Below are positions 18,240 through 28,910 of a DNA stretch of 32,411 nucleotides, one piece after another (the first letter of the stretch is position 1; each line of letters opens with the position of its first letter). The notes under the pieces are model-generated. The model was given only the letters and a program-made list of their open reading frames with translations. It was not told the origin of the DNA and did no database searches. Both the position numbers and the translations under genes were made by a program. Origin of the DNA: Bacteroidia bacterium (lineage in GTDB: Bacteria > Bacteroidota > Bacteroidia > AKYH767-A > 2013-40CM-41-45); contig JADZBN010000044.1 in the NCBI GenBank assembly GCA_020852075.1, forward strand, positions 1-32,411. Reading direction: 5' to 3'.

Positions 18240-20123
18240 TTAATAATTCCGGTATTGATTGTACAGTTCCTGTACAAATGATTGTGCATGGTGAAATAAT
18301 GTGTCCCTGGGCTGTATGTGCGTACTGTCAACCACAAAATCTTTTTTTGCATACGAGTACGCAAACCAGTCTTTCCCTTCAATCCATCCCAGTACCTGCT
18401 CCACCTGGTAATATGCAAAGTCCTTTGCAGTGGGATTCAGCAGGTTTTTACTCCACGAGAACCCCGATGCAGGCAAACCCAACTGGGGCATTAAGGTGGC
18501 AGGAATGTCATGGTGTCCGCCCAGTTTAGTATTTCTTGTGTCTTTGAATTCATGCTTCAGTACATCCCCGTATAGCAGTATGGGTATATGCCTGCTGTTT
18601 GGGAAGACCTCATCGCGGTGGAAAGGCAACTGGTGGCCATGGTCTGCAACCAGGATAAACAACGTATTCCCATACCATGAAGTGTTCCTGGCTATCCTGA
18701 AATATTCGCCGAGACATGCATCCATATAAGCTGCAGAATTCAGAAATCTTGCCGCTTCATCCTTTCCGGGAATCCGTTTGGGTCCCGGGACATCAAAAGG
18801 TTCATGATTGGACAAGGTCATCAATACCGATACAAATGGGGGCGATTCCGTGTTGAGATCACGGATCTGCCTGTCAAGAACATACTCATCATAAACACCC
18901 CAGCGGCCCTGTGGTATATCCGAGGGAAAATCCCTCTCGTCAATGATCCGGTCAAATCCCTGATTGATCAGGTAGGCATCAAGGTTTGAAAAGTTGTTTT
19001 CCCCTCCATAATAAAAGGAATTGCGGTAGTTGTGATTTCGCAGTTCCTTTATCAGGGAAGGAAGTCTGGAGGACTTATCCATGGAACGCATAATGGAATG
19101 AAACGGCGTAGCGGGAAATCCGTTGAGGACAGAGACAATGCCCTGATCGGTTCTGCTTCCGCTTGAATAGATGTTTGAAAAAAGAAGGCCGTCACAAATC
19201 AACTGGTCAAATACCGGAGTGACACCCTGTTTACCTCCCATCTCGCCAATCAGGTCTGCAGTAAAGCTTTCCAGTATAAGTATGACAATATTGGGTTGGC
19301 GGTTGCTCAGGATTTCGGGAAATGAATCACCCGGGCAACGGAAAAGTTGATTTACGGTTTGTCTTGCCTCTTGCTCCGGTATGGTATTGAAAAGATTTCC
19401 GTCAGAAAGCCTGGCCTGATGAATATCATAGGCAAGGTGCCAGGCAGGATTGAGGGCTGTCATATTCAGAAGCTGTACCGGTGAATAATACACGGTGCTT
19501 TCATTCATCGGATTTAATTGCAGTCCACCCCTCATTGCCAGAACAAGTATTCCGGACATTACAGGAATAATTACTGTTTTGTATCTCAGGTTAACAGGAT
19601 TCTCAAATGATAAATTTTTTCCGGCAAGCAGACGAAACATTTTCCATTCCAGCCAGACAGTCACGGTTAGGCCTGCGATGAGTACAACAACCTGCAATGC
19701 TGTAAGTGAAACAAAAATTTCAGCAGGATCCGAAAGGTAGGTCAACGCCCGGTAGTTGATCATACTGCCCCAAAAATGAAAGACCAGGATGTTCCCTGCC
19801 AGCAGCAATGTCAGCAGTAAAATCAAAACCTGGTGATAGCGGTACCAGACCTTATAGATTCTTGAAATTCCGGTAAAAAGGAAAATAATAAAAATCAATG
19901 CCGGAATTAAAAATACATATCCCAGTACGGATATGTCCATACGAATCCCGTGCGCAAATGCGGGAAGGATTTGTGGCAATGAAACGTGCTCCGGCGCGGG
20001 CCTGTTGGTAAAAAGAAACACCAGTCGCCAGCAGAAAAAAAAGATCACATAAAACAATATGATCTTTAAAATATGTTTCAGGTATTCTTTCACTTCCGGT
20101 GGATAGTATCCGGCCGGAATCAA
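18240..20123 (-). CDS. LTA synthase/sulfatase-family (alkaline phosphatase superfamily) membrane protein, phosphoglycerol-transferase type
   Basis: N-terminal multi-TM region, then NIVILILESFTADLIG, GSRTDQGIVSVLNGFPATP, YYGGENNFSN, LILVADHGHQLP. Track start is TTG at 20123, overlapping the preceding stop; the true start is uncertain. Confidence 0.85.
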   Translation of the reverse strand: MIPAGYYPPEVKEYLKHILKIILFYVIFFFCWRLVFLFTNRPAPEHVSLPQILPAFAHGIRMDISVLGYVFLIPALIFIIFLFTGISRIYKVWYRYHQVLILLLTLLLAGNILVFHFWGSMINYRALTYLSDPAEIFVSLTALQVVVLIAGLTVTVWLEWKMFRLLAGKNLSFENPVNLRYKTVIIPVMSGILVLAMRGGLQLNPMNESTVYYSPVQLLNMTALNPAWHLAYDIHQARLSDGNLFNTIPEQEARQTVNQLFRCPGDSFPEILSNRQPNIVILILESFTADLIGEMGGKQGVTPVFDQLICDGLLFSNIYSSGSRTDQGIVSVLNGFPATPFHSIMRSMDKSSRLPSLIKELRNHNYRNSFYYGGENNFSNLDAYLINQGFDRIIDERDFPSDIPQGRWGVYDEYVLDRQIRDLNTESPPFVSVLMTLSNHEPFDVPGPKRIPGKDEAARFLNSAAYMDACLGEYFRIARNTSWYGNTLFILVADHGHQLPFHRDEVFPNSRHIPILLYGDVLKHEFKDTRNTKLGGHHDIPATLMPQLGLPASGFSWSKNLLNPTAKDFAYYQVEQVLGWIEGKDWFAYSYAKKDFVVDSTHIQPRDTLFHHAQSFVQELYNQYRNY

Positions 20124-22465
20124 TCTTTCACCAGTCGTGCCTTCCGGATATCCGTACCGATTTCCAAAGTTACAAAATAGACGCCTTTTGCCATGCCGGT
20201 CAGATCAACGGAAATCCGGTTAATCCCTTTTTCCAGTTCCTTGCTTGTTTCAAATACTTTCTGACCCTGAGAACTAATGATGGTTATGATTCCCGGTACA
20301 TGGTCCTGAGAATATACAATAACAGAAAGATCATCGTGTGCAGGATTTGGATTCAGGACAACCAGGCCTGCCTGTGATTCAAATTTTATGGGGACCAGGT
20401 CTGAATAGGTATATTTCCCGTCATAATCCGTTTGTTTCAGGCGATAATAGGATACTCCCTGATAGGGTTCTTCATCCACTGCTTTATAAGACAGTGAGAA
20501 GGTACTGTTTCCGGCTCCGGGAACTGAAACCACGGGGGTAAAATTCCTGCCATCCCTGCTCTTTTCAACCGTGAAATAATTGTTATTGATTTCAGTGGCT
20601 GTTGTCCAGGCCAGGTTTACCTGCGTATTATCAGAAACTGCCGTGAAATTCAGCAGCTCAATGGGTGTAGGTACCACGGAGCAATCCAGGGAAGCTCAGC
20701 CTGACAGAAGCCAGCTAAGGAAAAAGCCGCTTCCTCCGGGAGACCATTTATTTACACAAAGCATGTAGGTCTGACCTGTTGTGACGTTTAGTTCATTGGT
20801 CCAGCCATTACCACAGGCATCCTCGCTGTTATCAGAACCGCTGTTATTAAACCCGCAACTGTTGGTATTGGTGGAAATATTCAGAGCACTGTTCATTCCG
20901 GTTGAGGGCGATGAAGAAAGGTTGGCCGCGAAGGAGCAACGAACAGGACTGCCAAGGCTACCACAACCCGAAGTCGGGCCATACAGGGCAAAATCATAAT
21001 CATCGGTGTTGACAGCAGGTGCCAGGTTAAACCCAAGGGTTCCGGAAGAAGCTATGGTAATGGTGTACCAGTTGGAATAATTTTCCGTTGGAATACAACC
21101 CGAAGAGACATCCGATGACAGCCCCGGGCCGGTGCTGGCATCGCTGAAGCTTTGGTTGCTGCATATACCTGTTGACTGCTGACAATCATTGTTGTCTGTT
21201 CCGTTTGGGCCGGCAGCATAGGGGACACAATCAAAGGTAGCTACCCAACCCGGATAGGTTATACTGAAATCTGAAGAAAAGCGGAAGGTCAGGCAACCAC
21301 TCTGATCGGTAGATACAAATGGACCCAGGCCGGCGGCCATACAATTCTGATAGGATGTGCATGTTCCTGAAAAGGTGGAACCCGTCCCGAATTCAGGACT
21401 GTTTTGGGTAGCGCCATTCAGGATACTTAAGCCGTCATAACCACTCTCCGTGGAGAACGAATAAAACTGAACCCTCAGAGCTGTTCCCGGTGTATTGGGA
21501 CAGAAGGTCCGGTAAATGTTGTTGATGTTGGTAGAATAATTGGATCCTGTACCTCCGTTATCCGCATACGTTCCGCCGCAGGTATTGACCATAGAAGCTC
21601 CGACATAATAACCGCCAATCCCTGTAACGGGATGTATATAAGTAGCGGAACCCGAAGGTGGTGTCGGGCAGTTTACACAGGAAATTATGGCCGACCACCC
21701 GGCGCGGACGGTACTGCTGTTGGAAACAAAACGAAAGGTCAGGCAACCGGTGGAGGAAACCAGGGTAGGTGGAAGCGTGGTACCGCTGTACACACCGATT
21801 CTGACAGAGGAAGTATTGGGCCCGTCAAAAACAGTAAGCGTGTCACGGTTTGATTGAGTATTGAATGCGGTAAATACTACCTGGAGGCAGGAACCGGCAC
21901 CTCCGTTTGAACAGAACGTGTGCACCCTGTTTTCATTGTTGGTGTAATTGCCCGAAGGCCCTCCGCTGTCATAAAAAATACCCGCACAGGTATTCGTTAC
22001 CGCTCCGTTTGTCATATTATAATTGCCACTGCAACTTACACAGGAAATGGAAGCCGCCCATCCGCTTCTTGTATTGTTGCCGTTTGAAACAAACCGGATG
22101 GTAATAGAACCTGACATAGCAATAACAGATCCGGGCGATGTGGTTCCGGAAAAATTTCCAATAAGCGGTGCCGCAACAGATGTCCCATCATACAAATAGA
22201 GGTAATCATTTCCTCCCTGCGTCCTGAATGCAGTAAAATTCAGCTGGATGCAGTTCCCCGAGGAAGATGAAAATGTGATGGTATAGTTTTCATTATTTGT
22301 ATAGTTCCCTCCATTGCCGCCTGAATCATAAAATGTTCCGGAGCAGGTTGAAACGGTGGTGCCGTTTGTGGATGCATTCAATAGGTAGGTCTGTGCATGA
22401 GATCCGTAATAACTGAACATCAGGGCAGAGACCAAAGCAAATCTGAAAAGATAACACCTGTTCAT
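20120..22465 (-). pseudogene. CUB-domain repeat protein with T9SS type A sorting domain, interrupted by an in-frame TGA at 20696-20698 (two ORFs: 20696..22465 and 20120..20677)
   Basis: Both ORFs share the same minus frame (22465 and 20677 are congruent mod 3). Reading across the junction gives ...GGSGFFLSWLLSG*ASLDCSVVPTPIELLNFTAVSDNTQVNLAWTTATEINNNYFTVEKS..., the continuous architecture expected of a T9SS cargo. The second ORF starts only at GTG. Signal peptide lies at 22465, three CUB-like repeats follow, and the type A CTD ends LNPNPAHDDLSVIVYSQ...MAKGVYFVTLEIGTDIRKARLVKD. Confidence 0.8.
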
Positions 22466-22706
22466 GGGGTAATGAATTAGTATTCAAACAGCCGGAAAAG
22501 CCCGGCAACAGCCATATCCGGCTGACCCTTTGTTCTAAGAAATATAAGAAAAATAGTTGAGTAAAATACTTCCTGAATCCTACATGCCGAATTTGGTCTG
22601 CTTTAAACGGGTACCCGATTCCAGGTAAAAAGCCCCCATCCGCCCTGCTGTTTTCTCAAAAAATCCCGAAATCATACAGTTTGCACGAAAAAAAAGCAGG
22701 TTCCTG

Positions 22707-24626
22707 TCACACAATAACCGATTCTCCAACCAGTTGGCGGACGGCATTTTTTATTGCTTCGGTATTAAAATGACATTCCTGGTAGAGTTCCTTCTGCTCC
22801 CCATGTTCTATAAAACGATCCGGAATACCCAGCCTTTGAAGAGAGATGGAATAATTATTGTCCAATATAAACTCCGCCACAGCACTGCCAAAGCCTCCCA
22901 TGATGCAACCATCTTCCACTGTAATAACTTTTTTGAACCTGCCGAAAATTTCATGCAGTAGTTCATGATCAAGAGGCTTGACAAACCTCATGTCAAAATG
23001 TGCAGGGAAAAATCCTTCCGGTGCAAGGTCTTCGCTTGCCTGTATTGCAAAATTACCCGGATGCCCGATCGTAAGAATGGCCACTTCTTCACCGTCACGG
23101 ATCATTCTTCCTTTTCCAACCTGGATTTTTTTGAACGGGGTTCTCCAATTCACCATCACACCATTGCCTCTGGGATACCTGATAGAAAATGGTGAGCGGA
23201 TGTCGTCGAGTTGTGAGGTAAACATCAGGTTTCTGAGTTCCTCTTCGTTCATGGGTGCGCTCACAATCATATTGGGAATACACCGGAGATACGCGATGTC
23301 AAACGCACCATGGTGTGTCGGACCATCAGCGCCTGCAAGTCCTCCCCGGTCCAGACAGAACACCACATGAAGGTTTTGCAGGGCCACATCATGTACCAAC
23401 TGATCATACCCTCTTTGCATAAAAGAGGAATAGATATTGCAGAACGGAATCATTCCGCGGGTTGCCAGTCCTGCGGAAAACGTCACCGCATGCTGCTCTG
23501 CGATACCGACATCGAATGCTCTGTCCGGCATTGCTTTCATCATTATATTCAGGGAACAGCCTGAAGGCATGGCCGGGGTTATGCCAAGGATCTTAGGATT
23601 CATTTCAGCCAGTTCGACAATACTGTGCCCGAACACATCCTGATACTTCGGCGGCTGTGGCTGCGCCGGCACCGGCTTGAAAATTTCTCCGCTGATTTTA
23701 TCAAACAAACCGGGAGCATGCCACTTGGTCTGGTCTTTTTCTGCCAGATCAAAGCCTTTGCCCTTTACCGTAAGGCAGTGCAATAATTTGGGACCGGGAA
23801 TACCCTTCAGGTCACTCATGACTTTAACCAGGCGGTTTACATCATGACCGTCAACCGGCCCGAAATACCTGAACCGCAACGATTCAAACAGATTGCTTTG
23901 TTTAAGTAATGAGGTTTTAATCGCATTTTCAATATTGGAAATAATCTCCTGGGCGTTTGGCCCAAACCGGGAAATTTTACCGAGAATCTTCCAGACCTCA
24001 TCTTTCACCTTATTATAGGTATGCGAGGTAGTAATGTCGGTGAGGTATTCCCTGAGGGCGCCCACATTCGGATCAATACTCATGCAGTTGTCATTCAGAA
24101 CCAGCAGCAGGTTTGAATTTTCAACCCCGGCGTGGTTTAGGCCTTCAAAGGCAAGTCCTGCCGTCAGTGCCCCGTCGCCAATCACCGCAATGTGCTGGCG
24201 ATCCGTTTCGCCCTTCAGGCGTGAGGCAACAGCCATGCCGAGAGCTGCCGATATGGAAGTGGATGAATGTCCCACACCGAAAGTATCGTACTCACTTTCG
24301 CTTCTTTTCGGAAAACCACTGATGCCTTTGTACATCCGGTTCGTATGGAAAATATTTTTCCTTCCCGTCAGAATCTTGTGGCCGTATGCCTGGTGGCCAA
24401 CATCCCATACCAACTGGTCGTAAGGTGTATTGAAAACATAATGAAGAGCGACAGTGAGTTCTACCACCCCCAGGGAAGCGCCAAAGTGCCCGCCATTTAC
24501 GGATACAATATCAAGGATAAAATCCCTCAGTTCCCGGCATACGATGGCAAGGTCCTTTTCCGGGATTTTTCTTAAATCTTCTGGAAAATTAATGTTTTTC
24601 AGCAATTTACCTTGCTTTTGATCCAT
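22707..24626 (-). CDS. dxs: 1-deoxy-D-xylulose-5-phosphate synthase
   Basis: MDQKQGKLLKNINFPEDLRKI...GGHFGASLGVVELTVALHYVF...WDVGHQAYGHKILTGR...GDGALTAGLAFEGLNHAG...DVGIAEQHAVTFSAGLA...RGGLAGADGPTHHGAFD. Start set at MDQK (24626) because a TATCTTTG -7 element is at 24644-24651. Confidence 0.96.
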   Translation of the reverse strand: MDQKQGKLLKNINFPEDLRKIPEKDLAIVCRELRDFILDIVSVNGGHFGASLGVVELTVALHYVFNTPYDQLVWDVGHQAYGHKILTGRKNIFHTNRMYKGISGFPKRSESEYDTFGVGHSSTSISAALGMAVASRLKGETDRQHIAVIGDGALTAGLAFEGLNHAGVENSNLLLVLNDNCMSIDPNVGALREYLTDITTSHTYNKVKDEVWKILGKISRFGPNAQEIISNIENAIKTSLLKQSNLFESLRFRYFGPVDGHDVNRLVKVMSDLKGIPGPKLLHCLTVKGKGFDLAEKDQTKWHAPGLFDKISGEIFKPVPAQPQPPKYQDVFGHSIVELAEMNPKILGITPAMPSGCSLNIMMKAMPDRAFDVGIAEQHAVTFSAGLATRGMIPFCNIYSSFMQRGYDQLVHDVALQNLHVVFCLDRGGLAGADGPTHHGAFDIAYLRCIPNMIVSAPMNEEELRNLMFTSQLDDIRSPFSIRYPRGNGVMVNWRTPFKKIQVGKGRMIRDGEEVAILTIGHPGNFAIQASEDLAPEGFFPAHFDMRFVKPLDHELLHEIFGRFKKVITVEDGCIMGGFGSAVAEFILDNNYSISLQRLGIPDRFIEHGEQKELYQECHFNTEAIKNAVRQLVGESVIV

Positions 24627-24643
24627 ACCCTGTGCAGAGAATA

Positions 24644-24651
24644 CAAAGATA
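24644..24651 (-). promoter_or_regulatory. Putative -7 element (TATCTTTG) for dxs
   Basis: Plus strand CAAAGATA, about 20 nt upstream of the proposed ATG. No clear -33. Confidence 0.4.
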
Positions 24652-25005
24652 AGATTTTCGATAAAACCCGGCATTAGGCGGTTCCGGAATAAGAGTCATA
24701 TAAGGACAGTCATCATTTGGTAGCCGGACAGGAACGAAAGACTCTTTCCCGAATTGCCATGTTTCTGATTTTTTTATACCTCGTTAAACCAACCACCCGG
24801 CCCGTCATCCAATTCCCGCAAATTCCGGTATGAGCCTTGAGGCCATTATATATGTTACAGTTGTATATCCTTGGGAATCCTACTTGTCAAAATACCCCCC
24901 CTGTTGTCACATTCCTGAATAATATTCCCCAATTCATCCTGAAATCAATGTCTTCACCATACCTTCAAGTGATCTGTTGAAATTCGCTTAATTATCTGAC
25001 AAAAA

Positions 25006-26754
25006 ATGAAAACGACCCTTACCCCTGTTTCCCGAAAGTTGCATTTCGTGTTTCCCCTTGCCGGTATTCTTTTGCTGTATTCATTGAACGCCGTCGCCCA
25101 GCCGGGAAATTGCACCGCTCATTTTAATCATGGCCCTTCACAGGGCATTTATTCCGAATCCTTTCATGCTGCCTCCATGAATATTGCAGCAACCTATGAC
25201 TGGGATTTTGGTGATGGTACCTCAGGAATTCACCCGAATGTGAATCATGTATATCCGGGACCTGGTGTTTATCTTGCATGCCTGACAATAACCGTCCATG
25301 ACAATACAGGTGCCGTCCTTTGTACGGATACTTGGTGCGATTCTGTTCATATCGGTGTGCCGGTACCTCATTGTGACGCGCATTTTATGCATCAGGGAGG
25401 TTTCAACTCATTGACAGTTGGTTTTCATGCCGCCAATAATCCTCCCGGAACCACGTATGCCTGGGATTTCGGAGATGGTGCTACCGGCAGCCAGATGAAC
25501 GAAACGCATGTTTACAATGCACCCGGAACCTATAATGTATGTTTAACCGTAAACGCCCACGATTCATCAGGTACAGTAATCTGTACGGACACCTGGTGTG
25601 ATTCCATTCATGCCGGACCTCCTGCCCCGCATTGCGATGGTCATTTTATGCATCAGGGAAACCCCGGCACCCTGATTGTCGGATTTCATGCAGCCAATAA
25701 TCCGCCAGGTACCACCTACGCATGGGATTTCGGAGATGGCACAACCGGCAGCCAGATGAACGAAACGCATGTTTATACTGCACCCGGAGCCTATTACGTA
25801 TGTCTTAACGTAAGCGCTCATGATTCCACCGGTGCAGTGATCTGTACGGATTCCTGGTGTGATTCAGTGCATACCGGCGGACAGTCGCCTGTTTGCAACG
25901 CGCATTTTGGTCATCAACAGGACCCCCATTCATTGAATGTGTTCTTTGGAATTCCTTCCATAGGTATAGGGACTGTATATTCCTGGGATTATGGTGATGG
26001 AACTGCGGGAAATTCCACCGTCCATTTTTATCCTGCACCGGGCGTTTATTATGCATGTCTGACAGTGACCCGTTCAGATACTGCAGGGAATGTAGTTTGT
26101 ACGGATACCTGGTGTGACAGTGTGCGTGTCCATCTTCCTGCTCCCATTCATCCTGTTTGCAATGCCCGGTTTCATGCATTCCGGGTTGGAAATGATTCCA
26201 CGATGCAATTTATTGCCTGGGGTTCGGCTCATACGACCTTTGCCTGGGATTTTGGTGACGGTACGACCTCCACTGATCCTTCACCGGTTCATACCTATAA
26301 TTCGCCCGGAAGCTATTTTGTCTGTCTTACTGTGACAGCAACCGATTCAACAGGGGCCATAATCTGCACCGACTCGCGTTGTGACAGTGTCCGTACCCGA
26401 TTCCGCCCGCCTCATTGGCACCATCCTCACCACCAGCACTTCAGTCCGCTCTCCAATGATGAAACAGTCGCACCGGGGGTTGAGGAACGGACCATGAATA
26501 TTATTCCATCAGGAAAAGAACTTTCGGTAATGATTTATCCGAATCCCGTTCAGGATTATGCGACCATAGTTGTATCCAACACATCGGGGAATGCCCTGTT
26601 CAGGGTTACGGATCTTACAGGCAGCATTCTGTTCAGCAGTAATGTAACCGATGAACCCATTAGCATGGATTGCAGTTCCTTGGCTACAGGAATATATTTT
26701 TATACCGTGCAGGATAATAACGGTATTCTTACAGGAAAAATGCTTGTAAAATAA
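25006..26754 (+). CDS. Secreted PKD-repeat protein with T9SS type A sorting domain
   Basis: Signal peptide; five tandem PKD units (WDFGDGT/WDYGDGT cores) each with four conserved Cys; His-rich linker HWHHPHHQHF; C-terminal IYPNPVQDYATIVVSN...GIYFYTVQDNNGILTGKMLVK. Confidence 0.9.
   Translation: MKTTLTPVSRKLHFVFPLAGILLLYSLNAVAQPGNCTAHFNHGPSQGIYSESFHAASMNIAATYDWDFGDGTSGIHPNVNHVYPGPGVYLACLTITVHDNTGAVLCTDTWCDSVHIGVPVPHCDAHFMHQGGFNSLTVGFHAANNPPGTTYAWDFGDGATGSQMNETHVYNAPGTYNVCLTVNAHDSSGTVICTDTWCDSIHAGPPAPHCDGHFMHQGNPGTLIVGFHAANNPPGTTYAWDFGDGTTGSQMNETHVYTAPGAYYVCLNVSAHDSTGAVICTDSWCDSVHTGGQSPVCNAHFGHQQDPHSLNVFFGIPSIGIGTVYSWDYGDGTAGNSTVHFYPAPGVYYACLTVTRSDTAGNVVCTDTWCDSVRVHLPAPIHPVCNARFHAFRVGNDSTMQFIAWGSAHTTFAWDFGDGTTSTDPSPVHTYNSPGSYFVCLTVTATDSTGAIICTDSRCDSVRTRFRPPHWHHPHHQHFSPLSNDETVAPGVEERTMNIIPSGKELSVMIYPNPVQDYATIVVSNTSGNALFRVTDLTGSILFSSNVTDEPISMDCSSLATGIYFYTVQDNNGILTGKMLVK
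25108..26400 (+). repeat. Five tandem PKD-encoding repeats, period 261 bp (starts 25108, 25369, 25630, 25891, 26155)
   Basis: Unit starts derived from the conserved [N/H/V]C-x2-[H/R]F motif; spacings 261, 261, 261 and 264 bp. Repeats 2 and 3 share long exact runs, e.g. ACCGGCAGCCAGATGAACGAAACGCATGTTTA. Confidence 0.85.
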
Positions 26755-26776
26755 TCCTTCCATCTGCTAAAGCTGT

Positions 26777-26810
26777 AAAACCCGGTTTCTGTGAGAAGCC
26801 GGGTTTTCTT
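26777..26810 (+). terminator. Intrinsic terminator after the PKD gene
   Basis: AAAACCCGG (26777-26785) pairs with CCGGGTTTT (26799-26807), followed by CTTTTCT. Confidence 0.8.
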
Positions 26811-26968
26811 TTCTCCAATTGATCCCAAACCGGTACCGGGAGCGTTTCCTGCTGAAGGTGGCAGGAATGAAAAGGCATACGTTTCTCTCTGCATTTCGCC
26901 CTGACCTGTTTCACCCCGATGAATCCTTGTCCACCCCGGACAAATTTTGCATTTTTGAGCCCGGTAAA

Positions 26969-28360
26969 ATGACCAATATGATTCCGATTCGAGTGGCTGA
27001 ACTCTTTGGTATCCCAGGTGATGGACGTGTGGTTACGGTGAAGGGGTGGGTAAGGACCAAAAGAGGAAACAGGCAGATTTCCTTTATCGCATTAAACGAT
27101 GGATCCGTAATCCATTCTGTACAAGTTGTGGTGGATATCGCCAGACACGGGGAAGAATTTCTCAGGAAAATAAACACAGGAGCCTGCATATCGGTCACCG
27201 GAAAACTGGTAACATCCCAGGGGCAGGGGCAGGCTTTTGAAATTCAGGCAGACCACATTGAAGTTCTTGGCGGTGCAGATGAAACCTATCCGTTGCAAAA
27301 AAAGGGACACTCACTGGAATTTCTCAGGGAGATTGCTCATCTCAGGCCGCGAACCAATACATTCGGAGCGGTATTCCGTATCCGGCACCACCTTTCGTTT
27401 GCCATCCACAAGTATTTTAATGACAATGGATTTTTCTGTCTTCATGCGCCGATAATTACAGGATCGGATGCAGAGGGCGCGGGAGAAATGTTTCAGGTTA
27501 CTACCCTGAATATTTCGAATCCTCCAAGGAATGAAGACGGCAGTGTTAATTTCAGGGAGGATTTTTTCGGGAAGCCGGCTAACCTGACCGTATCGGGTCA
27601 ACTTGAGGCAGAACTTGCAGCGCTCGCTTTGGGTAAGGTATATACATTCGGCCCGACATTCCGGGCAGAAAATTCAAATACCCCGAGGCATCTTGCCGAA
27701 TTCTGGATGATAGAACCGGAAGTGGCTTTTAATGACATCTGGAATAACATGGATCTGGCGGAAGATTTTTTAAAATTTCTGGTAAAATATGCCCTTGAGC
27801 ATTGTCATGATGATCTTGAATTTCTTAATAACCTTTATGATAAAGAACTTCTGACCCGGCTGAGGTTCGTGGTTGAAAATCCTTTTGAACGTTTGTCCTA
27901 TTCCGAAGCCACCAACGTGCTTATTAAATCCGGAAAAAAATTCGAGTTCCCGGTCCGGTGGGGCACTGATCTTCAGAAGGAACATGAAAACTTTCTTGTG
28001 GATTATTTCAAACGTCCGGCAATCCTGACCGATTATCCAAAGGAAATCAAGGCGTTTTACATGAAGCAAAATGATGATGGAAAAACCGTTCGGGCAATGG
28101 ACATTCTGTTTCCCTGGATTGGTGAAATTATCGGCGGATCCCAGCGGGAGGAAAACTATGATGCGTTATTGGGAAGAATTCATGAATTGCAAATTCCGGA
28201 AAAAGACCTCTGGTGGTACCTTGACACACGGAAATTCGGCAGCTGTGTACACAGCGGGTTCGGGCTTGGATTTGAAAGGCTGATACTTTTTGTAACCGGA
28301 ATGACCAATATCAGAGATGTCATTCCGTTTCCACGAACACCTAAAAATGCAGAGTTTTAA
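26969..28360 (+). CDS. asnS: Asparaginyl-tRNA synthetase
   Basis: [14 protein letters not shown]...[21 protein letters not shown]...[28 protein letters not shown]...[34 protein letters not shown]. Start moved from the track's 26819 to 26969. Confidence 0.95.
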   Translation: MTNMIPIRVAELFGIPGDGRVVTVKGWVRTKRGNRQISFIALNDGSVIHSVQVVVDIARHGEEFLRKINTGACISVTGKLVTSQGQGQAFEIQADHIEVLGGADETYPLQKKGHSLEFLREIAHLRPRTNTFGAVFRIRHHLSFAIHKYFNDNGFFCLHAPIITGSDAEGAGEMFQVTTLNISNPPRNEDGSVNFREDFFGKPANLTVSGQLEAELAALALGKVYTFGPTFRAENSNTPRHLAEFWMIEPEVAFNDIWNNMDLAEDFLKFLVKYALEHCHDDLEFLNNLYDKELLTRLRFVVENPFERLSYSEATNVLIKSGKKFEFPVRWGTDLQKEHENFLVDYFKRPAILTDYPKEIKAFYMKQNDDGKTVRAMDILFPWIGEIIGGSQREENYDALLGRIHELQIPEKDLWWYLDTRKFGSCVHSGFGLGFERLILFVTGMTNIRDVIPFPRTPKNAEF

Positions 28361-28391
28361 TTCCTGCTGAAAGTCAGGCCCTGAGAAATTT

Positions 28392-28910
28392 TTATTGTAT
28401 TTTGAATCGTACGGTAATACCGACATCAAGCCATTCAGGGCCCGGGTTTAACAGGCTGTAATACGGATTGACATCAAGCCCAACCGTAAAGGGAAGTTTT
28501 CGGGTATTGTATTCCAGGGCGAACATGGCATCCACCCCCGCTGCAAGGGTATTCACGTCATAATAAAGGGGATTACCCGATTCAATCCGGTAATAGCGAT
28601 CACGGAAAAGTCCGGCATGGCCACCCACACCGAAAACTATATCCACAGGTATCTGGAGCATGGAATTGAAAATGGGAAGTTGTTTTACAAAATATCCTTT
28701 AGTCATCCATCCTCCGTTTGCTTCCCGGGTAAACCCTCCGAATAACTGGATACCCACATTACTCCGCGCATCAAAAAAATGTTTTATATCAATTCCTGAT
28801 GCAAATTTTCCTGCCCGTCCTCCAACGGCTGAGGTATATTGTGCATGTGCTTTTGAAATCAAAAGTGTCAGGAGCGTACCAAGGCAAAGAACCAGCAATA
28901 ATCTTTTCAT
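28392..28910 (-). CDS. Small secreted or outer-membrane protein of unknown function
   Basis: 172 aa; signal peptide MKRLLLVLCLGTLLTLLISKAHAQ; alternating beta-like segments ending DVGITVRFKIQ. Confidence 0.6.
   Translation of the reverse strand: MKRLLLVLCLGTLLTLLISKAHAQYTSAVGGRAGKFASGIDIKHFFDARSNVGIQLFGGFTREANGGWMTKGYFVKQLPIFNSMLQIPVDIVFGVGGHAGLFRDRYYRIESGNPLYYDVNTLAAGVDAMFALEYNTRKLPFTVGLDVNPYYSLLNPGPEWLDVGITVRFKIQ

Noticed and set aside
20696-20698. TGA recoding (selenocysteine or reassigned codon) at the CUB/T9SS junction
   Set aside because: TGA is used as a normal stop by several genes in the window, the expected residue is Gly rather than Cys/Sec, and no SECIS-like structure was evident.
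22640-22700. CCTGCT...AGCAGG arms downstream of dxs
   Set aside because: Short 6-bp arms with a long A-rich loop; not a convincing terminator or regulatory structure.
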